From Streptomyces tsukubensis (GTDB lineage: Bacteria; Actinomycetota; Actinomycetes; Streptomycetales; Streptomycetaceae), in contig NZ_CP020700.1 in NCBI RefSeq assembly GCF_003932715.1, positions 2,006,501 to 2,070,500 on the forward strand: a stretch of 64,000 nucleotides of DNA, given 5' to 3'. Shown here in pieces: positions 50,001 to 57,181 of the stretch. The position numbers and the translations under genes are program-made. A model generated the notes under the pieces. That model was not told the origin of the DNA, ran no database searches, and saw only the letters and a program-made list of their open reading frames with translations. The stretch's first letter is position 1. Each line of letters starts with the position of its first letter.

Positions 50001-50379
50001 GGCGCTGGAGGGGCTGGCCGGGGCGGAGTTGCTGTCCGGCGACGCGGCACGGGCGGCCGGGCTGCTGGGAGCGGCGGCCGGGGCCAGGGAGTCGGTGGGG
50101 GTGCCGCTGCCGACGGGTGAGCGGGGCGATGTGGAACGGATCGGCGCCGGGGCGCGGGCGGTTCTGGGCGCGGTGGGGTACGAGGAGGAGTTCGCGCGCG
50201 GGCGGGATCGGGGGCCGGAGGCCGTGGCTGCCCTGTCCGGCGCCGGGTCCGGTGAGGGGTCCGCTGAAGAGTCCCGTGCGGGCTCCGGTGCCGGGTCCGA
50301 GTCCGGTGAGGGGCCCGGCACCGGGGTCCGCGGGGGCGGTCCGGTGCCGGGCGGACTTCTGGACCCGTCACACAACTGA
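47011..50379 (+). CDS. SARP-type regulator with NB-ARC ATPase and TPR domains
   Basis: The product is 1,122 aa. The N-terminal OmpR-type DNA-binding domain (about 1-90; M-R-F-G-V-L-G-P-L-T-V-W-A, V-S-A-D-R-L-V-A-D-L-W-G) and BTAD domain (about 95-245) are typical of AfsR/DnrI regulators. The STAND ATPase follows with Walker A G-P-G-G-V-G-K-T near 300, L-L-V-L-D-N-C-E-H as Walker B near 390, and C-R-R-L-D-G-L-P-L-A-L-E. A long TPR region (about 600-1060) and a Gly/Ser-rich tail end it. Proteins with this order are pathway or pleiotropic activators needing a signal on the TPR part. The 231-bp divergent gap to the MFS exporter suggests local control. No biosynthetic cluster is seen around it. 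Confidence 0.92.
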   Translation: MRFGVLGPLTVWAADGRTVSVPELKVRALLACLLAHRGRPVSADRLVADLWGERPPARPAAALQNKVWQLRRALEAAAPGARDLVVSRAPGYELRTAPGSVDADRFGQLTARARAAAEPHARAALLADALAQWRGPAFADFADEEFARRAAAGLEEQRLTALEEQAEARLELGEHALVADELGDLVAAQPLRERLRTAHMRALYLAGRQADALHGFTELRQRLVDELGVDPGPEPTAVYRAILAQDAPPAAVPPPATTVARPPTNIPGPGAADGLIGRDPDIAALRSDLLRHRLVTLIGPGGVGKTQLALAVAAGAAADFPGGVRLVELAALPPARDRRGTEPAELVAGVLGVRDDIAPPPRTAAGPQSLTDRIVQALGEGPALLVLDNCEHVVDSVAELVAALLAAAPGLTVLATGQVPLQVRGERLHEVGPLTETDAVALFTARARASAPHIAVDGENAATVAAICRRLDGLPLALEMAATRVRVLGVAELAARLDDRFHVLASGLRDAPARQRTLRAVIDWSWELLGERERTVLRRLAVHACGCGLDAAETLCPADGVDRSEVLDLLARLVDASLVVVADTPDGPRYRLLESVSAYAVEQLRDRGELDALRVAHRDYYTGFAERAEPQLRGHEQRRWLRLLDTEGANLRAALDSAAEAGDTDRSLRLVNALTWYWRLRGRYEEAARRLGTALSLAGARSGAAGPREHARGTAGATARLGGMKLALGGTQDPAAEYRTALASYEGVDDPAGLAWSRWYLSAHLYGIADSGPGEELLMLALAGFESLGDRWGTAAALAGLAFRAKLRGDFTGVREYGERSLALFRELGDTWGQLQSMIALQTRAEALGRYTVAGRLHREGLRMAEDLGLWPEVSYQLSGLGRIALLTGEPVRAREFHERARRLSAEQADVFGELYAETGLALGARREGRLDAAEEHWERVLELHVRMGYEPVAPPLVLAELGFVAEARGRVREALRLQHEGLAAARATGDPRALALALEGLAGAELLSGDAARAAGLLGAAAGARESVGVPLPTGERGDVERIGAGARAVLGAVGYEEEFARGRDRGPEAVAALSGAGSGEGSAEESRAGSGAGSESGEGPGTGVRGGGPVPGGLLDPSHN

Positions 50380-50476
50380 GCTGGTTCGCCGGTGTCCGCC
50401 CGTCATCCACAGGGGGGCGCGGAGGCCGGGCGGACACGGCGGGCGTGCCGGATACGCGCGGGGGTCGCGCGCGGGG

Positions 50477-50710
50477 TCAGTTGTAGCGGACCCGCAGCTC
50501 CACCACGCCGGGCGCGATCTGGTTACAGTAGAAGATCGGGCTCCACAGGCCCTGAGCGGCACCGGCACGGCCGGCGTCCTGGCACGCCGCCGTGGTGGGG
50601 TGGTGGCTGCGGGGGACCCACCAGCTCGCCTCGGCGGTGCCGGCGGTGCCGAGGACGAGACCCGCGGACGCGGCAACGGAAGCGACGGCGATACCCAGAC
50701 GTTTCACCAT
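50477..50710 (-). CDS. Small secreted protein (77 aa)
   Basis: Starts at ATG 50710 (M-V-K-R-L-G-I-A-V-A-S-V-A-A-S-A-G-L-V-L-G) after AGAGGAG, with signal cleavage likely after T-A-E-A-S. The mature peptide is about 48 aa with two cysteines (A-A-C-Q-D and F-Y-C-N-Q) that can form one disulfide, four Trp (W-W-V-P, L-W-S-P) and a C-terminal V-E-L-R-V-R-Y-N. I do not recognise the family; it resembles other tiny exported Streptomyces proteins. A longer in-frame start at 50803 would precede the signal and is rejected. Confidence 0.75.
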   Translation of the reverse strand: MVKRLGIAVASVAASAGLVLGTAGTAEASWWVPRSHHPTTAACQDAGRAGAAQGLWSPIFYCNQIAPGVVELRVRYN

Positions 50711-50810
50711 TGGGCACAACTCCTCTGTTCGAGCGAAGAAGTGACGTTTCCCCGGGGGACGGGCGCGGCGCGGGAGCAACATAACCGTGTAACCGGAAGC
50801 CACACAAGAG

Positions 50811-50826
50811 GTCTACACCAGTAGAC
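50811..50826. promoter_or_regulatory. Short palindrome upstream of the secreted protein
   Basis: GTCTAC-ACCA-GTAGAC, perfect 6-bp arms, 100 bp before the start at 50710 (-) in an AT-richer stretch shared with the carbonic anhydrase gene (+). Possible operator. Confidence 0.35.
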
Positions 50827-50914
50827 TTTTACCTTTCCATGACGGTATGCAACGGACACCCGCTCGGGTCTCTTCGGTGGCGAACACTCGCCATTTGCTT
50901 TTGTGTTCGATTTT

Positions 50915-50959
50915 CGGATGGGTACGTTCTCCCAGCAGGACGGAGAACGTACCCATCCG
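50915..50959 (+). promoter_or_regulatory. Long perfect hairpin in the carbonic anhydrase 5' region
   Basis: CGGATGGGTACGTTCTCC (50915-50932) and GGAGAACGTACCCATCCG (50942-50959) form an 18-bp perfect stem with a 9-nt loop, ending 34 bp before the ATG at 50994. It is too close to the start for a normal terminator and has no U-tract. It could be an mRNA structure affecting translation or stability, an attenuator, or a large operator. Confidence 0.6.
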
Positions 50960-50993
50960 GGCCTTGTGCCCCCTTCCGATCATCGAGGAATTC

Positions 50994-51545
50994 ATGTCGG
51001 ACACATCAGAGTTCGCCTCGGGCGCCGCGGCCGCGGCCGCGGCTTCGGGCCCCGAGATCGACGAGTACGTCAACAACAACACCGCCTACGCCGCGGCGTT
51101 CGGCGGCCCGCTCGCGCTGCCGCCCGCACGGAAGCTGGCGGTGGTCGCCTGCATGGACGCCCGGCTGAACATCTTCGCGATGCTGGGCCTGAAGGAGGGC
51201 GACGCGCACATCATCCGCAATGCGGGCGGCGCGGTGACGGAGGACGCGATCCGGTCGGTGGTTATCAGCCAACGCCTGCTCGGCACCCGCCGCATCATGC
51301 TCATCCACCACACGGACTGCGGCATGCAGACCTTCAAGGACGATGAATTCAAGGCCGAGCTCCACACCGACACAGGAATTCGACCGCCGTGGTCGCCGGA
51401 GGCCTTCACCGATCTGGAGGATGACGTCCGGCAGTCGATCCGCCGTATCGAGGCCGACCCCTTTGTGCCCTACAAGCACTCCATCCGCGGTTTTGTCTTC
51501 GATGTGGAGACGGGGAAGTTGAACGAGGTGGGATATGTGAGGTGA
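50994..51545 (+). CDS. Beta-class carbonic anhydrase
   Basis: The product is 183 aa from ATG 50994 with CGAGGAATTC before it. It interconverts CO2 and bicarbonate. Zinc ligands are C53, H106 and C109 (V-A-C-M-D-A-R and H-H-T-D-C-G), and the catalytic dyad D55-R57 is present. The N-terminal 30 residues are Ala-rich and probably disordered. The length fits the short actinobacterial beta-CA type (Rv1284-like). The unusual hairpin just upstream may regulate it. The upstream in-frame codon at 50847 belongs to the leader, not the protein. Confidence 0.92.
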   Translation: MSDTSEFASGAAAAAAASGPEIDEYVNNNTAYAAAFGGPLALPPARKLAVVACMDARLNIFAMLGLKEGDAHIIRNAGGAVTEDAIRSVVISQRLLGTRRIMLIHHTDCGMQTFKDDEFKAELHTDTGIRPPWSPEAFTDLEDDVRQSIRRIEADPFVPYKHSIRGFVFDVETGKLNEVGYVR

Positions 51546-51700
51546 ATGGGGCTGGGTGGGAATGATGTGACTCCAGTGAAAGGAGAGGCACCGCATCGTC
51601 CGCCGACTGGATGCGGTGCTCCTCCTTCCGCCACGCGGGCCCGTCGGGGTGCTGACGGCGCTCGACGGGGCCGTCGGGGCTGGCCGGGCAGGCGGTTCCG

Positions 51701-52483
51701 TCAGTTGCGCCGGAGCGCGTGGAGCCCGGCCCACTGTTCGGCGGTGAGGTGCTTGGGCAGGGCGGTCGGTGCGATGCGGTGGGCGCGCAGCCAGTCGTCG
51801 ATCCGCCGCCGGGACAGTTCGGGGGCGGCGACGGCGACGATCCGGGCGAGTCCGCGGCCCTTGCCGTTGAACACCCGGGCGACCAGGTCCTGGTAGTCGG
51901 CCCGGTCACGTTCGGCGACCAGCGGCCGGTCGCGGCGGACCATGGTCAGCACTCCCCCGTCGACGGTGGGCCGGGGCCGGAAGGCGGTCGCGGGCACCCG
52001 GCCGACCAGGCGGAACGCGTACCAGGGCCACCACTGGGCGGTCATCAGGGTGGCACCGCCGACCCCGGCCCGGCGCCGGGCGACCTCCCACTGCACCAGC
52101 AGCACGGCATCGGTCCAGTCCGGGGAGCGCAGGATCCGGCGGAGCATCGCCGTCGTCTGGTGGAAGGGGAGGTTGCCGACCAGTACATGGGGACCGGCCG
52201 GGGCCCGGTAGCGGAGGAAGTCCGCCGTGACGACGGTGGTCGGCCGTCGCGTCCGGCGGCGCAGTTCGGCGGCGCGGCGTCCGTCGATCTCCACGGCCGT
52301 CAGCTCCCGGCCGAGCCGCTGGAGCGGCAGAGTCAGGGCGCCGCCGCCGGGGCCGATTTCGAGGATCGGGCCGTGGGTGCCGGCCACGAGCCGGGTCATG
52401 GTGTCGATCGTGGACCGGTCGACGAGGAAGTTCTGGCCGAGCTCGTGCCGACCGGGATGGGGATGGGGGTGGTGCGAGTGCAA
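51701..52483 (-). CDS. Erm-family 23S rRNA (adenine-N6) methyltransferase
   Basis: Methylates A2058-type adenine in 23S rRNA, giving macrolide-lincosamide-streptogramin B resistance in characterised members. The product is 260 aa. The start appears to be TTG 52483 (H-S-H-H-P-H-P-H-P-G-R-H-E-L-G-Q-N-F-L-V), with GGAG 10 nt upstream. SAM motif E-I-G-P-G-G-G-A-L-T is near residue 43, the Erm catalytic motif N-L-P-F-H near 104, and V-Q-W-E-V-A-R-R-R-A-G-V-G-G near 130. N-L-P-F-H rather than N-L-P-Y-N separates it from KsgA, and the sequence resembles corynebacterial ErmX in several blocks. A 15-codon leader peptide lies 108 bp upstream, so inducible expression is likely. Confidence 0.9.
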   Translation of the reverse strand: MHSHHPHPHPGRHELGQNFLVDRSTIDTMTRLVAGTHGPILEIGPGGGALTLPLQRLGRELTAVEIDGRRAAELRRRTRRPTTVVTADFLRYRAPAGPHVLVGNLPFHQTTAMLRRILRSPDWTDAVLLVQWEVARRRAGVGGATLMTAQWWPWYAFRLVGRVPATAFRPRPTVDGGVLTMVRRDRPLVAERDRADYQDLVARVFNGKGRGLARIVAVAAPELSRRRIDDWLRAHRIAPTALPKHLTAEQWAGLHALRRN

Positions 52484-52493
52484 GGGACTGTGT

Positions 52494-52606
52494 CTCCGCG
52501 GCTTCGAGGTGAGCCGGGCAGCACGAGGAGGCCGCCCGGCGCGTACGCGCTGAAGCGGCGAAAGCCCTGGAAGAAGGGAGGGGATCCGCCGCTAGACGCG
52601 GCGGAG
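52494..52606 (-). promoter_or_regulatory. Translational attenuator of the erm gene
   Basis: On the mRNA (minus strand) TCCGCCGC (52605-52598) pairs with GCGGCGGA (52592-52585) around the leader stop. The leader codons CTC-CGC (CTCCGC, 52606-52601) can also pair with GCGGAG (52499-52494), which contains the erm ribosome site. A further stem is GCCGGGC/GCCCGGC (52540-52534/52519-52513). A ribosome stalled at MRLR would cover the CTCCGC and free the ribosome site. Mechanism inferred from known Erm leaders. Confidence 0.6.
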
Positions 52607-52639
52607 GCGCATCGCTGCGATACCTGCTACTCCACACAT
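52592..52639 (-). CDS. Erm leader peptide MCGVAGIAAMRLRRV
   Basis: A 15-codon ORF (ATG 52639, TAG at 52594-52592) reads M-C-G-V-A-G-I-A-A-M-R-L-R-R-V. The MRLR motif is that of the ErmDL-type leaders, in which the Arg-x-Arg element stalls the macrolide-bound ribosome. Its stop lies 108 bp before the erm start. A promoter just upstream would make the mRNA almost leaderless at this ATG. Too short for standard gene calling. Confidence 0.75.
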   Translation of the reverse strand: MCGVAGIAAMRLRRV

Positions 52640-52647
52640 GGGACGGC

Positions 52648-52685
52648 ACGTTACCGCCGGCCGCTCGACCCGGCCAACGGGTTTT
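52648..52685 (-). promoter_or_regulatory. Candidate erm promoter, WblC/WhiB7-like
   Basis: Minus strand: AAAA (52685-52682), then TTGGCC (52677-52672) as -35 and GTAACG/TAACGT (54-49/53-48) as -10, spacing 17-18 bp, start near 52641. An A-rich stretch a few bases before the -35 is the mark of WhiB7/WblC-dependent antibiotic-response promoters. The remaining gap, 52690-53139, shows G/C-rich sequence only, with no credible gene. Confidence 0.45.
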
Positions 52686-53139
52686 CCCGCGAGCGCCCTG
52701 GGCTGGTGCCGGCCCCGGGGCACGGACACCTGCGAGCCGGGCTCGGAGCGAACACCGTCCCCGCAGGGCCCGCCTGCCAGAAACCGGGGGCGGGATACCC
52801 GGGGCTGCCCGGTGGGGCTCGTCCCGCCCGGACAGGAGGGGCGGAATGCCGCTGTCCGGGCCGGGGAGCGGCGGGCGGCGGATGCCCGGGGCTCCCGCAG
52901 GGGAGCAGCCCGGCGCGGAAGCAGGGCCGCGTGCGACCGGGCCGGCCGTGCGGTCCGGGGTGAGGTGCCGCTGCCGGGAACGGCGTCCGTGGTCCCGGCC
53001 CCCAAGCACCCGGGGCGGGGCCGGTGCTCCGGGTCGGCGTCGTACGGTCGCGGGGGCAGGGTGCCCGGGGCCCGCCGCGGCCGGGTGCGGGGCACCGGGG
53101 ACCGGCGCGGCGGGTCGGGGCCGTACGCGTGGGGGCGGG

Positions 53140-54720
53140 TCAGGCGCGGTGGGTGATGCGGCCCGAGCTGAGCGTCAGCGGTACCGGTGCGTCCGCGATC
53201 TCGTCGGCCGAGGCGCGTACCGGGTCGACACCGAGAGCGGTGAGGTCGGCGCGGTAGCCGACCGCGATCCGGCCCGCGGTGGTGGATTCGCCCGCCGCGA
53301 GGGCCGCGTGGGTGGTGCAGCCCTCCAGCGCCATCAGGCCCGTCAGTCCGCCGTGTCCGGCCGCCGCGCCCCGGGGGGCGAGCGCGGTCGCCAGTACCCG
53401 GCGGGCGTCGTAGGACGCGATGGGCCAGTCGGAGCCCAGCGCCAGTACCGCACCCGCGTCCCGCAGATCGCGGCAGCGCCAGGCGCGGGCGGCCCGTTCG
53501 GGGCCGAGCCGCTTCGACCATTCGTCGCTGTGGTCGGCGCGGGTGTAAGCGGTGTGCGGCGGCTGCATCGACGCGGCCACTCCGAGCCGGGCGAACCGCC
53601 CGAGTTGGTCGTCGGGGGCGGTCTCGATGTGCTCGATGCGGTGGACCGGCGCCCCGGCCCCGCGCGCGCCGAGCGCCTCGACGGTGTCCAGGACATGCCG
53701 TACGGCGGCGTCACCGATGGCATGGGTCGCGGTGCCGACCCCCGCATGGTGCAGCCGGTGCACGGCGGCGCTGTAGGCCGCCGGGTCCGGCCAGAAGGCG
53801 TCCGTACCGGTGCCGTGGCAGTCGGCGTGCTCCAGCCACGCCGTACCGCCCTCGACGGTGCCGTCCATGAAGAACTTCACCCCGCCGACCCGCCAGTCAC
53901 GCCCGTGCTCCCGCTGGACGGCGATCAGCCACTCCAGTTCCTCGTCCCCGGCGCCGGGCATGCACCAGGGCGCGAGCCGGAGCCGTACCGGCAGATCCGC
54001 CGTCTCCTCGACGGACGCCAGCAGTTCCAGGGCGTCCCCGCCGAGGTCCATCACATGCGCCGAGGCGATACCGGTCGCCGCCATCCCGGACAGCAGCTCC
54101 AGCAGCCTGGCGCCGCGCTCCGTGAAGGAGGCGCGCGGCAGCACCCCGGTCATCAGGTCCATGGCGGCGTGTTCGATCAGATGCCCGGTCGGCCGGCCTT
54201 CGGCGTCGCAGACCACGCTCGCGCGCTGGACGAACTCCCGGGGCCCGTGGATCCCGGCCGCCCGCAGCCCGGCCGCGCTGACCAGCGCGGAGTGGCCGTC
54301 GTAGAGGCGGATGAAGGCGGGCGCCCCGTCGAGCGCCTCCTCGATGAGGGCGTGGTGCGGCTCCCGCCCGCCGAAGGCGTTGTGGTCGAGACCCCAGGCC
54401 AGTACCCAGCCCTCGCGGCGCTCGGCACCCCGCAGCGCGACGCGAAGGGCCGCCAGGTCGGTGACCGCCGACAGATCGGTGCCCGAGGCCAGCTCAAGGC
54501 CCCAGACGGGGTGGCTGTGGGCGTCGGTCAGGCCGGGGACCAGGGTGGCCCCGCCCAGATCGGCCGTCTCGGTGCGCGGCCCCTGCCACTCCCGTACGTC
54601 CGCGGCGTCGCCGACCGCGACGATCAGACCGTCCTTGACGGCGACCGCCTCCGCGGACGGCCGGGCCGGGTCCAGGGTGCGGACCGCCGCTCCGGTCAGG
54701 ACGATGTCAGCTGCTGCCAC
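53140..54720 (-). CDS. Metal-dependent amidohydrolase (YtcJ-like)
   Basis: The product is 526 aa from ATG 54720. The N-terminal beta sandwich D-I-V-L-T-G-A-A-V-R-T-L-D leads to the metal motif G-L-T-D-A-H-S-H-P near residues 63-71. Later ligands are in V-G-G-V-K-F-F-M-D-G-T (Lys of the site), T-H-A-I-G-D near 325, and R-I-E-H-I-E near 353; the final Asp is in L-G-S-D-W-P-I. This is the amidohydrolase_3/YtcJ group, usually acting on N-acyl or amide compounds. The start overlaps the end of the upstream permease gene by 14 bp, so import and hydrolysis are likely linked. The substrate is unknown. Confidence 0.9.
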   Translation of the reverse strand: MAAADIVLTGAAVRTLDPARPSAEAVAVKDGLIVAVGDAADVREWQGPRTETADLGGATLVPGLTDAHSHPVWGLELASGTDLSAVTDLAALRVALRGAERREGWVLAWGLDHNAFGGREPHHALIEEALDGAPAFIRLYDGHSALVSAAGLRAAGIHGPREFVQRASVVCDAEGRPTGHLIEHAAMDLMTGVLPRASFTERGARLLELLSGMAATGIASAHVMDLGGDALELLASVEETADLPVRLRLAPWCMPGAGDEELEWLIAVQREHGRDWRVGGVKFFMDGTVEGGTAWLEHADCHGTGTDAFWPDPAAYSAAVHRLHHAGVGTATHAIGDAAVRHVLDTVEALGARGAGAPVHRIEHIETAPDDQLGRFARLGVAASMQPPHTAYTRADHSDEWSKRLGPERAARAWRCRDLRDAGAVLALGSDWPIASYDARRVLATALAPRGAAAGHGGLTGLMALEGCTTHAALAAGESTTAGRIAVGYRADLTALGVDPVRASADEIADAPVPLTLSSGRITHRA

Positions 54721-56260
54721 GGTGTGCTGCCTCCTCGGTGGTGGGGGTCCCCTCGGGCCCCTCGGGTACTGCTGCTTCGGCCGCTTTCCGCGCTCCGGGC
54801 ACCTCCGGCACCCCGGGTGCCTCAGGCGCCTCAGGCAGCTCAGGCGGCTCGGCTGCGAAGTTCGCGTAGACCTCCGGCCGGCGCCGCTTCAGCTGGTACG
54901 CCAGGCCGACACCGATCACGAAGACCGCCGGGACCAGCGCCAGCAGTACGGTGTTGACCAGCGTCGACGCCCCGGTGAACAGCTCGACCTTGGTCCCGAT
55001 CAGATAGATCGCCACGGCCAGCAGTACGGCGGCGGCCACGGGCGCGACCACCGTGCGCAGCACGCCCTCGTCGTGCCGGATCCGCCGGAAGTAGCAGGGG
55101 ATCGCGATCGCGGTCAGCAGCATCAGGGCCATCAGCCCGATCATGCCAGGGGTGTTCACCCAGAGGAGGAGCTGGGTGTACGGATCGGCTCCGGCGGCCG
55201 CGAAGCCGAGCACGACCACCGCGCCGAGCACGGTCTGGGCGATCCCGGCGACGTACGGCGAACGGTGCCGGGGGTGGATCCGTCCGAAGGACTTCGGCAG
55301 GACGCCCTCCTCCGCCAGGGCCAGGGCATAGCGGTTGATCGCGTTGTGGAAGGCGAGGAGCGAAGCGATGATGCTGGTCACGATGAAGACGTGCATCAGA
55401 TCGGCGGCCCAGGGGCCGACGTAGGTGGTGATGGCGGCGAAGAAGAGGCCGCCGGGGTCGTCGGTGGCGGCCTTGACGACCTGCTCGCTGCCGAAGGCCT
55501 GGACGACGGTCCAGACGATGAAGGCGTAGAAGGTGCCGAGGAAGGCGACGGCGGCGTAGGTGGCGCGCGGGACCGTGCGGTCGGGGTCGCGGGCCTCGCG
55601 CCGGTAGATCACCGTCGACTCGAAGCCTGTGAACGCGGCGAAGGCGAAGGCGAGTACGGCGGCGGTGCCGGGGACCAGGACCTGGGAGGGCGCGAAGGAG
55701 GAGAATTCGAGCCCGTCGGCCCCGCCGTCGAGGAGCACCCCGCCCGCGAGCAGCAGCAGGATGCCGGTCTCGGCGACGAGCAGCACCCCGAGGACCTTGG
55801 CGCCGAAGTCGATGGAGCGGTAGCCGCCGTACCAGATGATCAGCAGCCCGGCGAGGGAGACCGGGAGCCAGGGGATGTCGACGCCCCAGAGCGCGGCGCC
55901 GGTGTCGGCGGTGGCGGAGCCGAGGAGGCCGAAGACCCCGATCTCCATGCCGTTGTAGCCGATCATCGCCAGCAGGGCGGCACCGATTCCGGCGGCCGGG
56001 CCGAGACCGCGGGTGATGTACGCGTAGAACGCCCCGCCGCTGCGGACATGGCGGCTCATGGTGGTGAAGCCGACGGCGAAGATCGCCAGGGTCAGTCCGG
56101 CGAGGAGGTAGCCGGCCGGTGCGCCGATGCCGCCGAGGGTGAGGGCGATGGGGGCGACCCCGGCCATCACGGTGAGCGGGGCGGCTGCGGAGATCACGAA
56201 GAAGGCGATGTCGGACGTGCCGAGGCTGCCTTTTCTGAGCCCTGGGGAGGATGCGGACAT
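54707..56260 (-). CDS. APC-family amino acid/amine permease
   Basis: The product is 517 aa from ATG 56260 (M-S-A-S-S-P-G-L-R-K-G-S-L-G) with AGGAAGG upstream. Twelve or more membrane segments are visible. The first has the APC unwound motif (V-I-S-A-A-A-P-L-T-V-M-A-G) and the eighth region carries A-F-H-N-A-I-N-R-Y-A-L-A-L-A-E-E-G-V-L-P. The C-terminal 45 residues are Pro/Glu-rich. It probably imports the compound processed by the coupled amidohydrolase. A frame extension to 56701 overlaps the TetR gene and is not real. It is divergent from that TetR gene. Confidence 0.9.
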   Translation of the reverse strand: MSASSPGLRKGSLGTSDIAFFVISAAAPLTVMAGVAPIALTLGGIGAPAGYLLAGLTLAIFAVGFTTMSRHVRSGGAFYAYITRGLGPAAGIGAALLAMIGYNGMEIGVFGLLGSATADTGAALWGVDIPWLPVSLAGLLIIWYGGYRSIDFGAKVLGVLLVAETGILLLLAGGVLLDGGADGLEFSSFAPSQVLVPGTAAVLAFAFAAFTGFESTVIYRREARDPDRTVPRATYAAVAFLGTFYAFIVWTVVQAFGSEQVVKAATDDPGGLFFAAITTYVGPWAADLMHVFIVTSIIASLLAFHNAINRYALALAEEGVLPKSFGRIHPRHRSPYVAGIAQTVLGAVVVLGFAAAGADPYTQLLLWVNTPGMIGLMALMLLTAIAIPCYFRRIRHDEGVLRTVVAPVAAAVLLAVAIYLIGTKVELFTGASTLVNTVLLALVPAVFVIGVGLAYQLKRRRPEVYANFAAEPPELPEAPEAPGVPEVPGARKAAEAAVPEGPEGTPTTEEAAHRGSS

Positions 56261-56341
56261 ACGGATGGGGCCTTCCTGGTGCTGCTGGGGGGAACTGGAC
56301 CTGCGGACGCCCTTTCGCGGCGGCGAGCGGTGGGGGAACGG

Positions 56342-56362
56342 AAACCTAAAGGCTTTCGGTTT
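56342..56362. promoter_or_regulatory. Candidate TetR operator
   Basis: Palindrome AAACCnAAAGnCTTTnGGTTT (21 bp, only the symmetric n positions differ), centrally placed in the 159-bp gap between the permease (-) and tetR (+) starts. The AT-rich dyad is a classic TetR-family site controlling both genes. Confidence 0.65.
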
Positions 56363-56419
56363 TGCGCAATGTAGCCTCCGGCTGGGGATCGGGGAAGAGC
56401 CTGAGGAGAGAACGGATAT

Positions 56420-57037
56420 ATGGGACGGCCGCGGACAGCACTGATCGACCGGGAGCGCATCGCGACGATCGCGCTGGAACTCGTCGACGGGGAGGGCGAG
56501 TTCAGCGTGGTGGAGATCGCCCGGCGGCTCGGGGTCCGGACGGCGTCGCTGTACCACCATGTGGACGGGCGGGACGGAATCGTCGAGCTGCTGCGGGAAC
56601 GGGTCTGCGCGGATATCGACGCGACGGCGCTGGGGGCGGCGGACTGGCAGGAGGCGCTGGCGGGCTGGGCCCGCTCCTACCGTGCCGCGTTCGCGGCCCA
56701 TCCCCGGGCGATCCCCCTGCTGATGGCCTCGCCGGTGCGGGCGCCGCGGGTGCTGTCGCAGTACGAGCGGGCGGTGGGGGTGCTGCTGGCGGCGGGGTTC
56801 CCGCAGGGCGAGGTGATGAAGGTGATCATCGCCCTGGAGAACCTGATCCTGGGCTCGGCGCTGGACCTGGCGGCGCCGCAGCCGATGTGGGTGCTCGCGG
56901 ACGAGTCGAAGACGCCGAAGCTGGCGGGCGCGCTGGCTGCGAGCCCTGCGGCGGGGCGGGCGGACGCGGCGTTCGAGCTGGCGCTCGGGGGCTGCCTGGT
57001 CCGCCTGGCGGCGTTGCGGGATACTGCGGGCGCGTGA
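56420..57037 (+). CDS. TetR family regulator of the permease/amidohydrolase cluster
   Basis: The product is 205 aa from ATG 56420. The N-terminal HTH is I-A-T-I-A-L-E-L-V then F-S-V-V-E-I-A-R-R-L-G-V-R-T-A-S-L-Y-H-H-V-D-G-R, followed by a helical ligand domain of the TetR_C (TetR_C_1-like) kind with R-A-I-P-L-L-M-A-S-P-V-R. Y-H-H rather than Y-R-H/Y-Y-H is common in this group. It probably represses the divergent permease-amidohydrolase operon and itself through the 56342-56362 palindrome, with the transported compound as inducer. Confidence 0.88.
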   Translation: MGRPRTALIDRERIATIALELVDGEGEFSVVEIARRLGVRTASLYHHVDGRDGIVELLRERVCADIDATALGAADWQEALAGWARSYRAAFAAHPRAIPLLMASPVRAPRVLSQYERAVGVLLAAGFPQGEVMKVIIALENLILGSALDLAAPQPMWVLADESKTPKLAGALAASPAAGRADAAFELALGGCLVRLAALRDTAGA

Positions 57038-57181
57038 TCTAGGAGGGCCTCAGGCCCTCGCCCCGTCGCGCATGGCCCCGCCGCGGCGGAGACCGTTTCC
57101 GCATGGGCCCAAGCCCCGGGGGGGGGCGTTGCGGGATTCGCCCTGCGCGGCGGGGGTTCTTTCCCGACTGCGGCCCGCGAT

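Noticed and set aside
52690..53139. Minus- and plus-strand frames in the gap upstream of the erm leader
   Set aside because: Arg/Gly/Pro-rich in all frames with no ribosome site or motif; treated as non-coding.
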